A stretch of 64,000 nucleotides of DNA from an uncultured Bacilli bacterium. Lineage in GTDB: Bacteria; Bacillota_I; Bacilli_A; RF39; UBA660. The position numbers and the translations under genes were made by a program. The notes beneath the pieces were generated by a model that searched no databases, was not told where the DNA came from, and saw nothing but the letters and a program-made list of their open reading frames with translations. The stretch is from NCBI GenBank assembly GCA_910579455.1, contig CAJTUT010000006.1:5213-69212 (forward strand), written 5' to 3'. Positions 1 through 6,987 of the stretch are shown in pieces; positions within the stretch are counted from its first letter, which is position 1, and every line of letters begins with the position of its first letter.

Positions 1-722
1 AAATAGACGAAACGGAATTAGAAACATTTAAAGATATTATGCAACACACAGGAGATAGAAGACAATTTATAGATAGGCCTCTTTCTTATTACCAAAACAT
101 GTATAAACATCTAGCCCCTAGTCACATTTTAAAAATTTTACTAGCAGAGCTTCATACTGATGAATTATTGAATAGCTTAGAAAAAGAAGTGGTTGAATGT
201 CAAAAAAATTATGATAACCGAAAAAAGAAACATGACCAGGGACTTAATAAAATGAATGAAAATAAATATATATCTAAACAAAGGGAGGCAGAAAATAATA
301 TTCATAGGCTTCAAAAGAAGATGAAAGAGGTAAAAGAACTACAAGCTAAACACGGAAAAATTATTGTTTTAGGTGGTATTTTATTTCTAATCCATGGAAG
401 TGAAGTGGTATCCCTAGTCGGTGGAAGTTATGAAAAGTTTATGGAATATCAGTCGGCTTATACCATCCATTGGGAAGGTTGTAAATATGCCATAGAGCAT
501 GGATATCACAGGTATAATTTTTATGGGATTACTGGAGACTTTAATGAGGCAAATCCTTTATATGGACTTTATTTATTTAAAAAAGGATTTGGTGGAAAAG
601 TAGTAGAATTAATTGGTGAATTTGACTTAGTCATTTCTAAATTTTGGTATCATTCTTATCATATCGCCTTTAAAATTTATCATAGTTTAAAAAATTTAAG
701 AATAAAAAATAGGATAAAGTAA
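1..722 (+). CDS. FemA/FemB/FemX-family aminoacyltransferase, 3' part
   Basis: The frame is open from the left edge (codons in phase with base 3), so this is the C-terminal ~239 residues of a gene that starts outside the window; the first internal ATG is at 39. FemAB proteins transfer amino acids from aminoacyl-tRNA to the lipid II peptide to build peptidoglycan cross-bridges in the cytoplasm. Visible here are a charged helical stretch (about residues 50-110 of the visible part) that fits the coiled-coil arm of the family, followed by a GNAT-like half with GGILFLIHGSEVVSLVGGS and the closing pattern YNFYGITGDF...LFKKGFGG that is typical of FemX C-termini. The next gene lies 70 bp downstream. 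The amino acid added cannot be told from the sequence. Confidence 0.85.
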   Translation, partial: IDETELETFKDIMQHTGDRRQFIDRPLSYYQNMYKHLAPSHILKILLAELHTDELLNSLEKEVVECQKNYDNRKKKHDQGLNKMNENKYISKQREAENNIHRLQKKMKEVKELQAKHGKIIVLGGILFLIHGSEVVSLVGGSYEKFMEYQSAYTIHWEGCKYAIEHGYHRYNFYGITGDFNEANPLYGLYLFKKGFGGKVVELIGEFDLVISKFWYHSYHIAFKIYHSLKNLRIKNRIK

Positions 723-794
723 GAAAATATCCTTTTTTATTTTTATAAAATCAAGTATAATAATTTTAATATTAATAAGGAAATGGTGAGAAAT

Positions 795-1223
795 ATGTAT
801 CATTGTTTTAGATTAAAAAAAGGAAATGATTTAAAGAAAGAATTAGAGAGTTTTGCAATCAAAAATAAGATTTCTGGTGTAATTTTATGCTGTGTTGGTT
901 GTCTTGATAAACTGAACATTAGATTAGCAGATGCAAAAGATTATTTAATAGAAGAAAAACCATTTGAAATTGTAAGTGCAACAGGAACCTTATCTAAAGA
1001 TGGAATGCACATTTTTAATGAATTTTATATTGTAAAAAAAGATATTAATCTTTCTAAGATTATCCTACAAGAGGAGGAAGTTCAAGACATAAAATGGGTT
1101 CCAAAAGAGGAAATTTTGAAAAGAATTAATCATAATTATGATCAGTTGACAGATAAAATTAGCTACTGGCGGTATTTAGAAAAATATTTAAATTCGAAAA
1201 ATAAAATTAGGGAGGTATTATGA
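795..1223 (+). CDS. PPC/DUF296-like domain joined to a Nudix C-terminal tail
   Basis: The 142-residue product looks like a join of two halves. Residues 1-74 match the PPC (DUF296) fold: the pattern GVILCCVGCLDKLNIRLAD, then FEIVSATGTLSKDGMHI. Right after the point where PPC proteins continue with HIH, the sequence becomes FNEFYIVKKDI...LQEEEVQDIKWVPKEEIL, the usual C-terminal part of YfcD/IDI-type Nudix hydrolases. No Nudix box is present, so hydrolase activity is unlikely, and the PPC trimer core is incomplete. An in-frame deletion between two adjacent genes would explain this. ATG 795 is preferred over 783 because GGTGAG at 785-790 is well spaced for it. The stop overlaps the next start by 4 nt (ATGA), implying translational coupling. 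Function unknown. Confidence 0.7.
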   Translation: MYHCFRLKKGNDLKKELESFAIKNKISGVILCCVGCLDKLNIRLADAKDYLIEEKPFEIVSATGTLSKDGMHIFNEFYIVKKDINLSKIILQEEEVQDIKWVPKEEILKRINHNYDQLTDKISYWRYLEKYLNSKNKIREVL

Positions 1224-1762
1224 AATTATATGTAGTAAGACACGGCCAAATTGATGCAAATATAGAGGATAGAATGTATTCCCTAACAGATAAAGACTTA
1301 AATGAAGTAGGAATTAGACAAGCCAAAAAAACTGCTCAAAAAGCGAAAGAACTCTCATATGATTTTGTCCTTTGTTCTCCTTTAAAACGAGCAAAAAAAA
1401 CCTGCGATATCATAAACTCTGTCAGAAAAAAAGAAGTCATTTATGATAAACGACTAGTAGAAAGGGACTGTGGAAGTTTAGAAGGGATTCTTACTAGTCA
1501 ATTTAACTATTCTGATTATTGGAATTATGATAAGAATATCTCCTATGGAACTGCTTTGAAAATACAGCCCTTCTATCACAGTATTTGGAAATTCTTAGAT
1601 GAGTTAAAAGAAAAGTATTCCAATAAAACTATTTTAATTGTTACTCATAATGGGGTGGCTAGGGCGATCCATTCTTATTTTCATGGAATTCCTAAAAATG
1701 GCGATACAGAACTCTATAGTTATCAGAATGCAGAGCTTAGAGAATATGACACAAAAGACTAA
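1220..1762 (+). CDS. histidine phosphatase (phosphoglycerate mutase-like) family protein
   Basis: This 180-residue cytoplasmic protein belongs to the histidine phosphatase superfamily. The catalytic RHG motif is at residues 7-9 (VVRHGQ), the second phosphate-pocket Arg is in SPLKRAKKT near 57, the acid region is VERDCGSLEG near 80, and the second catalytic His is in VTHNGVARAIH near 140. Substrates in the family range from phosphosugars to nucleotides and cannot be assigned here. Its start codon overlaps the stop of the upstream PPC/Nudix chimera (ATGA), so the two are co-translated. The stop codon lies within a hairpin terminator shared with the convergent gene. Confidence 0.88.
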   Translation: MKLYVVRHGQIDANIEDRMYSLTDKDLNEVGIRQAKKTAQKAKELSYDFVLCSPLKRAKKTCDIINSVRKKEVIYDKRLVERDCGSLEGILTSQFNYSDYWNYDKNISYGTALKIQPFYHSIWKFLDELKEKYSNKTILIVTHNGVARAIHSYFHGIPKNGDTELYSYQNAELREYDTKD

Positions 1763-1781
1763 CCTAATTGGATAGTCTTTT
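1753..1781. terminator. bidirectional hairpin between convergent genes
   Basis: A perfect 9-bp inverted repeat, AAAAGACTA (1753-1761) and TAGTCTTTT (1773-1781), is flanked by A-rich and T-rich sequence. It spans the stop codons of the convergent histidine phosphatase and XRE regulator genes and can end transcription from both sides. Confidence 0.75.
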
Positions 1782-3162
1782 ATTTATAATCATTTTTAAA
1801 CAATTTATCATAATTTGCTTGAGATATATAAATCTTCAAATGAATCGCATCCTCATCATAACGAATCAATCTTTTTCTTTTTAAATGATTTAATACAATT
1901 TTATACATTTCTAAGATATCTACATCTTCTACATATAAATGATATTCATCTACATATTTTCCCTGATATTCTTGTACTTTATTATGATCAAGATGATAGT
2001 TTAAAATTTCTGGATAACTAATCTCCAATTGGATATCACTCTGCGTGTTATCAATCACAAACTCTTTCGGATAACGATCTAGTAAATATAATCTTATATT
2101 CTCGGTAACCTCTATTTTCTCAGTTTTGGTTGTGACTTTTCCTACTTTTTCTATATCATAGTAATCGTAATTCAAAATGGCCGTACAAGATAATCCTGCT
2201 CCTACCCCCATTAATGCTAAGCTAGATATAAATAAAATGAATATCACCTTCAATGGCTGTTTTCTATTAAATATAAAATTGTAAATAAAATATAGAATCA
2301 AGAAAGATAATAAAACACTTCCTGAAAATGCAATGGTAATAAACAAGAATAGTATTGTATATCGAATATGGGCAATACTCACAACCATTAAAAATACTAA
2401 AAATAAACAAAGACAAATTAATGGCATAGTACACATTGCAACGAAGATCTTAATGGCATAAATCATAATTTTACCAAGTAATGAAAAGAAACTAAAAGAG
2501 GCATGCTTTGGATCTCTAATGATTACCTTTTCCCTTTTGGATGGATCCACAAATTCATGTTTATCCAAAACTTCTTTTTCCAAAGTCTTCTTTTCTGCGT
2601 TCTTATCTTCAATCGTAATATAATAATCTAAATATCTAATTTTGAATAGATGTAGAACAATAATAAAACCTAATATCAATAACACAGTGATATAAATCGC
2701 CTCAAAAACTTGAATAACATAATTATTATAAGGATATGGAATAAAACTAAGAATACTAGCAGTAATTCCTCTGATAATTGCAAACGCTATTCCTCCTAAT
2801 GCAGTCACTATAAGAATTAAAATAAGAACTTCAAAAATACATTTTATTCTTTGTTTAAATTGCATACTACAAAACATATTATATGTCTTTGTCACAAATT
2901 TTAATAAATCTTGCAAATAATTATTAAAACTCGCCTTAGGGTGCTGATATGAATTTGATTTTATAGTTCCATCATCTAGTAGATCTTCCAATGTACAATT
3001 TAATATATTAGAAATTTGGATGATTTTCTCCATATCTGGATAGGACGATCCTGACTCCCATTTCGATACAGCCTGTCTTGATACTCCTAGCTTATCTGCC
3101 AATTGTTCCTGAGAAAGATTATTATTTTTTCTTTGTTTTGCTAACTTATCACAAAACTTCAT
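1780..3162 (-). CDS. XRE-family HTH protein with C-terminal membrane domain
   Basis: The product (460 aa) starts with an HTH_3 Cro/CI DNA-binding domain at about residues 5-60 (LAKQRKNNNLSQEQLADKLG, VSRQAVSKWE). A linker and four or five hydrophobic helices follow (about 110-160, 240-330), then a soluble C-terminal ~100 residues that probably lies outside the membrane. Such membrane-tethered XRE proteins are common in Firmicutes and are thought to sense envelope state; the signal here is unknown. ATG 3162 was chosen because GGAGGTGAG stands 5 nt before it; an upstream in-frame ATG at 3249 lacks a site. A probable promoter lies at 3182-3209. Confidence 0.82.
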   Translation of the reverse strand: MKFCDKLAKQRKNNNLSQEQLADKLGVSRQAVSKWESGSSYPDMEKIIQISNILNCTLEDLLDDGTIKSNSYQHPKASFNNYLQDLLKFVTKTYNMFCSMQFKQRIKCIFEVLILILIVTALGGIAFAIIRGITASILSFIPYPYNNYVIQVFEAIYITVLLILGFIIVLHLFKIRYLDYYITIEDKNAEKKTLEKEVLDKHEFVDPSKREKVIIRDPKHASFSFFSLLGKIMIYAIKIFVAMCTMPLICLCLFLVFLMVVSIAHIRYTILFLFITIAFSGSVLLSFLILYFIYNFIFNRKQPLKVIFILFISSLALMGVGAGLSCTAILNYDYYDIEKVGKVTTKTEKIEVTENIRLYLLDRYPKEFVIDNTQSDIQLEISYPEILNYHLDHNKVQEYQGKYVDEYHLYVEDVDILEMYKIVLNHLKRKRLIRYDEDAIHLKIYISQANYDKLFKNDYK

Positions 3163-3181
3163 TTTTCTCACCTCCACTGCC

Positions 3182-3209
3182 ATTATATTACAAATATGAT
3201 CGGTAGCAA
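3182..3209 (-). promoter_or_regulatory. probable sigma-A promoter of the XRE membrane regulator
   Basis: On the minus strand TTGCTA (3204-3209) and TATAAT (3182-3187) are separated by 16 bp. They lie just ahead of the GGAGGTGAG site used by the start at 3162. The -10 is perfect and the -35 is moderate. Confidence 0.5.
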
Positions 3210-3260
3210 AACCAACAATCGATATCTTTTTGTATAAATTTGGTTGCAATTTATTATATA

Positions 3261-3286
3261 AAAGAAAAAAGACTATGTCTAGTCTT
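3261..3286 (-). terminator. Rho-independent terminator of hsp20
   Basis: Read on the minus strand, AAGACTA, a 4-nt loop and TAGTCTT (3269-3286) are followed by a T-run (3261-3268). The hairpin includes the stop region of the Hsp20 gene. Confidence 0.7.
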
Positions 3287-3680
3287 CTATCATTATCACC
3301 TTTTTTGACTCTTTCTTTGGCTCCTCCTTTGGAACAGATATTTTTAAAACATTATCTTTAATTTGAGCCTTCACTTCATCTTCTGAAACTTCACCTACAT
3401 AAAATTTTCTTTCGCATCTAGTTGTAGATTGTCTCTCATGACGTAAGTATTTTTTATTCTCATCTTCTGTCATTTCCACTTTTTTCTCTGCTGATATTTT
3501 TAAATATCCATTCTCGAGTTCCATATGGATATCCTCTTTCTTAAATCCTGGAATATCCATCTCAATGATATAGGAACCTTCCTCTTCATAAATATCACAT
3601 TTTAAAATTTGATCCATTTTTCCCCATGGTTCAAAATTATCAAAAAAATCATGGAAAAAAATTCTACTTGGTAACATCAT
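3279..3680 (-). CDS. Hsp20/alpha-crystallin small heat shock protein
   Basis: This ATP-independent holdase has 133 aa, a normal size for bacterial Hsp20. The alpha-crystallin domain covers about residues 28-125: YIIEMDIPGFKKEDIHMELENG in the first half, and the C-terminal KAQIKDNVLKISVPK, which gives the conserved A-x-(x)-NG/D-V-L-x-I-x-(I/V)-PK strand. A short IxI-like tail (KVIMIED) may contact neighbouring subunits. An N-terminal FFHDFFDNF segment is also typical. AGGGGA stands 5 nt before the ATG at 3680. No CIRCE element was seen upstream, so its heat control is unclear. Confidence 0.92.
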   Translation of the reverse strand: MMLPSRIFFHDFFDNFEPWGKMDQILKCDIYEEEGSYIIEMDIPGFKKEDIHMELENGYLKISAEKKVEMTEDENKKYLRHERQSTTRCERKFYVGEVSEDEVKAQIKDNVLKISVPKEEPKKESKKVIMIED

Positions 3681-3818
3681 TACATTCCCCTTTCTTTTTA
3701 CTATGATTCATATTATTATTTTACTACTATCTGTACTATACCCTATATTATATGATATATTCACTTTCTAGTTATTTTATTTTAACAAGAAATGTTTCCA
3801 CCTGAGGATTGTAAAATT

Positions 3819-3846
3819 TTGCTTTTATTTTTTTTCAATATATGCT
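3819..3846 (+). promoter_or_regulatory. possible promoter of mscS
   Basis: TTGCTT (3819-3824) and TATGCT (3841-3846) with a 16-bp spacer lie 40 bp before the mscS start. The surrounding 200-bp spacer separates divergent hsp20 and mscS and is AT-rich; I saw no operator in it. Confidence 0.4.
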
Positions 3847-3885
3847 ATCTTTATTATATAATTAATAATAGAAAGGGTTGTATCT

Positions 3886-4665
3886 ATGGAAAAGGCAATT
3901 GAATTTATTTTATCTTCCAAATTTATTGGATCGATTTTAGTTGTACTAATTAGTATTATTTTATTTTTTGTCATTAAGGAAAGTGTACTAAAATATATTG
4001 AGGTACAAAAAAAATCAGCTAATAAAAATAAAAAGAAACGATTAACTATTTTATATATGACTGTAAGTACTCTAAAGTATATCATCTTTTTGGTAGATAT
4101 CATCATCATTCTGGGGATATTCAGTGTAGATGTTACTGCCTTTTTAGCAGGTCTTGGTATCTTTGGTATCGTAGTTGGACTTGCCTTACAAGATTTACTA
4201 AAAGATTTTATAGCGGGTATTATGATTATTTTAGATTCACAATATAGTGTTGGTGATTATGTAAATATCGAGGGGTTTGCTGGTGAAGTGATTGGTGTTG
4301 GGCTTAAAAGTACCAAAGTAAAAGATTATGGAGGAGATGTACGAATATTTGCCAATAGATTAATTGGTGAGATAATTAATTACTCTAGAGACCATTCTAA
4401 GGCTGTTATTACATTTACCTTTAATAGTGATGAGAATCTCCTAAAGCTTGAAAAAGCTATGGAAGAATTAATTAAAAGATGTGATAAAAAACTCGAAGAT
4501 GCCACAAATAAATTACAATATAAGGGCGTTGAAGAATATAATGATTCCAAACTAAAATTAAAACTGACAGTAAATGTTAAACCCACTAAACAGTATAGTA
4601 CAACAAATATAATATTAAGAGAGGCTAAATTAATATTTGATGAAATGGATATAAGGATAAAATAG
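3886..4665 (+). CDS. mscS: MscS-family mechanosensitive ion channel
   Basis: This 259-aa inner-membrane channel opens under membrane tension to release solutes during osmotic downshock. There are three hydrophobic segments (about residues 12-32, 58-80 and 83-110); the third is the Gly/Ala-rich pore helix, AFLAGLGIFGIVVGLALQDL, followed by FIAGIMIILDSQYSVGDYV, the MscS hallmark. The beta domain contains EGFAGEVIGVGLKSTKVKDYGG, and the C-terminal vestibule follows. AAAGGG lies 8 nt before the start. The gene is monocistronic, closed by a strong terminator at 4656-4688. Confidence 0.92.
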   Translation: MEKAIEFILSSKFIGSILVVLISIILFFVIKESVLKYIEVQKKSANKNKKKRLTILYMTVSTLKYIIFLVDIIIILGIFSVDVTAFLAGLGIFGIVVGLALQDLLKDFIAGIMIILDSQYSVGDYVNIEGFAGEVIGVGLKSTKVKDYGGDVRIFANRLIGEIINYSRDHSKAVITFTFNSDENLLKLEKAMEELIKRCDKKLEDATNKLQYKGVEEYNDSKLKLKLTVNVKPTKQYSTTNIILREAKLIFDEMDIRIK

Positions 4666-4688
4666 AAAAACTCATTTTATCTTTTTTT
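4656..4688 (+). terminator. Rho-independent terminator of mscS
   Basis: GATAAAAT (4656-4663), a 10-nt loop and ATTTTATC (4674-4681) form a perfect 8-bp stem, followed by seven T residues. It overlaps the mscS stop codon. Confidence 0.8.
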
Positions 4689-4750
4689 ACAACTGAATAT
4701 GTAGAAAAAATAAGAAAAATATGGTATATTCTATATGAGGAGATGTAAAA

Positions 4751-5263
4751 ATGAAAAAGATAAAATATTTATTAGTTATATTTACTTTCTTATTTCTTTT
4801 TCCTTTTGGAGTAGAAGCAAAGGAGAAAATAAATATCTATTTTTTTAAGGGAAATGGTTGTCCACATTGCGAAGAAGCAGAAGCATTTTTTAATAGTATT
4901 GAAGAAGAATATGGCAAGTATTATAACCTTATTGATTATGAAACATGGTATGATACTGATAATGCCGAATTGATGGCAAAAGTAGCTTCTAAATTAGGCG
5001 AAGAAGCAAATGGTGTTCCTTATATTATCATTGGGAAGAAAACTTGGAATGGATATACTAGCAACTATAACGATGAAATTATTTCTACTATTAAAAAGGA
5101 ATATAATAAGAGTAATAAAGATCGTTATGATGTTATAGAAGAAGTCAATGGAAAAGCCAAAAAAAGTAATCCTAGTAGTGATATTGCAGCCATCCTTATT
5201 ATAATACTTATAATTGGTAGTATTGTATATGGTATCATAATAGCTAGAAAAAAATCTTCATAA
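4751..5263 (+). CDS. exported, membrane-anchored thioredoxin-like protein
   Basis: The 170-aa product has an N-terminal signal sequence (residues 4-23, ending GVEAK), a thioredoxin-like domain with a CPHC active site at about 37-40, a cis-Pro loop (NGVPYIIIG, near 97-105), a charged linker, and a C-terminal hydrophobic helix (about 145-165) followed by ARKKSS. The likely arrangement is an oxidoreductase domain outside the cell, held by the C-terminal helix. CPHC is the DsbA-type motif and suggests disulfide formation or exchange, but partner proteins are unknown. GGAG precedes the ATG. The gene is flanked by terminators on both sides, so it is transcribed alone. Confidence 0.8.
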   Translation: MKKIKYLLVIFTFLFLFPFGVEAKEKINIYFFKGNGCPHCEEAEAFFNSIEEEYGKYYNLIDYETWYDTDNAELMAKVASKLGEEANGVPYIIIGKKTWNGYTSNYNDEIISTIKKEYNKSNKDRYDVIEEVNGKAKKSNPSSDIAAILIIILIIGSIVYGIIIARKKSS

Positions 5264-5278
5264 AAAAATTACAATGTT

Positions 5279-5310
5279 AAGAGATGCAAAAATCAGAAAG
5301 CACCTCTTTT
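5279..5310 (+). terminator. terminator after the thioredoxin-like gene
   Basis: AAGAGATGC (5279-5287) pairs with GCACCTCTT (5300-5308) apart from one mismatch, with a 12-nt loop and a short T-run. It sits 16 bp after the stop. Confidence 0.6.
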
Positions 5311-5435
5311 GTTATGCTTTAAAATGGACTCATAGAAAAAGAAAACTAAAATTGAAGTAGCCAAGAAAACTTTATAAAAAAGAACATTCTATATTTTAAT
5401 GTAGAACTTAGTCTTTCATTATCTTAATAATAAGG

Positions 5436-5573
5436 TTATTCTTCAATAAGTTTAAGAACATCTTTACAGTGTTTTAAATTAAAATCAATTATTAATTTTT
5501 CTTTAATCCTTCCATTTAAAGACTCATTTACTAAATTGTCTACAAGTATTGCCATAATATTTTTGTCATTCAT
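5436..5573 (-). CDS. small hypothetical ORF (45 aa)
   Basis: A 45-codon frame starts with MNDKNIMAILVDNLVNESLN and continues as an amphipathic, Lys/Leu-rich helix pair ending KDVLKLIEE. AGGGATGA lies about 6 nt before the ATG. The composition resembles a small helical protein rather than random AT-rich sequence, but I recognise no family. It sits downstream of the LysM amidase terminator, so it would need its own promoter, and I did not find a convincing one. Confidence 0.35.
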   Translation of the reverse strand: MNDKNIMAILVDNLVNESLNGRIKEKLIIDFNLKHCKDVLKLIEE

Positions 5574-5602
5574 ATCATCCCTAATTACATTTTAACAAAT
5601 AA

Positions 5603-5635
5603 AAAAGTAAACAGTTCTTTTTTCTGTCTACTTTT
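5603..5635 (-). terminator. terminator downstream of the LysM amidase
   Basis: On the minus strand AAAAGTAGACAG, a 9-nt loop and CTGTTTACTTTT form a 12-bp stem with one mismatch, followed by TTTTATTT. It lies about 80 bp after the amidase stop. Confidence 0.65.
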
Positions 5636-5649
5636 AGAATATCACCTCA

Positions 5650-5702
5650 AAGTAGTTTTCTAAATAGTTACATTACCATTTTTAACTCTATAGAAACTAC
5701 TT
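5650..5702. repeat. inverted repeat 3' of the LysM amidase
   Basis: AAGTAGTTTTCTA (5650-5662) and TAGAAACTACTT (5691-5702) are inverted copies apart from one extra T, with a 28-nt loop. There is no T-run. It lies between the amidase stop and the terminator at 5603-5635 and may be a 3'-end stabilising stem. Confidence 0.45.
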
Positions 5703-5716
5703 GATATCTAATGATT

Positions 5717-6934
5717 CTATGCTGGAATCACCAATACCTGATTTAATTTTAATAGGGTAGATGTTAAACCATTAGCATTCATCAATTCATTTACACTAAT
5801 ATTATACTGCTTTGCAATAGACCATAAGGTATCTCCATTTTGTACAGTATGATATGTGTTTTTATTCGATTCTCCATTTGGAATTCTTAATTTCTGTCCG
5901 ACTTGTAATGTTAACGTGGATAGATTGTTATACTGAATTAAATCATCTACTGAAACATTGAACTTTCTAGCAATTCCCCATAAAGAGTCTCCACTTTGTA
6001 CAATATAAACACCCCCTGGCATGGGAATAGTACTGTTTGATTTTACTACTAATGTTTGCCCAACTGAAAGCATATCAGATTCTAAATTATTTAGCCTTTT
6101 TAATTCATCCACTGTTAAGCCAAACTTGTTAGCAATAGACCATAAAGTATCCCCCTTTAATACTGTATAAACATCTTCTGGCGTTGGCATACTACTTGTT
6201 CTAACTAATAACCTTTGTCCAACTGAAAGTACATCCGATTCTAGATTATTTAGCCTTTTTAATTCGTCTACTGTTAAACCATACCTATTAGCAATAGACC
6301 ACAAAGTATCACCATTTACTACTGTATAATAATCCTCTCCTACTGGTGGAACATTGCCAGGTTTAGTATAAGGAACATTCATATAATCAGCTAAGGCCTT
6401 TACGACTCCCTCTGCGTAATCAGTTAAATTATTTTGAAGCTTTCTTAAATCATTTAGATTATCAATAAATCCATACTCAATTAGAACAGCTTCAGATGGT
6501 GTAGTTTCTCGAATAATATAATAATAGTCTTTACTAGGATTTTCTGGCAACCTTCTTTGATAAACCTTTCTTTTTATTTGACCTTCACTACCAATATTAT
6601 CCAATATCATATTAGCGAGTTTGTTATTATTACGTAAAGCATAAACCACCTCTGCACCTTCTCCTCCACCAGAATTAATATGATTGGATACCAAAATTAC
6701 ATTGGGATCTATCCCCAAGTTTTTAATTTTTGCTATTCTTTCATTCTTGGGCAGACTGGTATCTCCTGTTCTAGTTAATTCTGCAGGAATCCCCAATTCT
6801 CTTAGCCTATTATAAATATATTGTGCTGATTGTAAATTAAAGTCTTTCTCATAAATATTCCCGTTTATTGCACCTGGATCATTTCCTCCATGTCCAGCAT
6901 CAACGATAACCTTTTTAGCTACTCTATCATACAT
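5717..6934 (-). CDS. N-acetylmuramoyl-L-alanine amidase with four LysM repeats
   Basis: The 405-aa enzyme cuts the amide bond between N-acetylmuramic acid and L-Ala. The Amidase_3 domain (about residues 8-190) shows the Zn ligands in VDAGHGGNDPGA, the E of EKDFNL, the His of SNHINSGGG, and the catalytic Glu in VLIEYGFIDN. Four LysM peptidoglycan-binding repeats follow (about 202-246, 255-299, 310-354, 360-404), each with GD(T/S)LW.IA. Repeats 1 and 2 are almost identical over DELKRLNNLESD, suggesting recent duplication. No signal peptide is present, as in mother-cell or spore amidases such as CwlC, so release by lysis or a spore role is inferred. ATG 6934, 5 nt after AGGTGA, is preferred to GTG 6943. 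Confidence 0.88.
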   Translation of the reverse strand: MYDRVAKKVIVDAGHGGNDPGAINGNIYEKDFNLQSAQYIYNRLRELGIPAELTRTGDTSLPKNERIAKIKNLGIDPNVILVSNHINSGGGEGAEVVYALRNNNKLANMILDNIGSEGQIKRKVYQRRLPENPSKDYYYIIRETTPSEAVLIEYGFIDNLNDLRKLQNNLTDYAEGVVKALADYMNVPYTKPGNVPPVGEDYYTVVNGDTLWSIANRYGLTVDELKRLNNLESDVLSVGQRLLVRTSSMPTPEDVYTVLKGDTLWSIANKFGLTVDELKRLNNLESDMLSVGQTLVVKSNSTIPMPGGVYIVQSGDSLWGIARKFNVSVDDLIQYNNLSTLTLQVGQKLRIPNGESNKNTYHTVQNGDTLWSIAKQYNISVNELMNANGLTSTLLKLNQVLVIPA

Positions 6935-6987
6935 TTTTATCACCTATACTAATTTATGTTTTTCCACAATTATTGTGAATAAATCCT

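Noticed and set aside
3825..4109. Minus-strand ORF of 94 aa over mscS
   Set aside because: It lies mostly within the clear MscS gene on the other strand, is Ile/Lys-rich without motifs, and has no convincing start.
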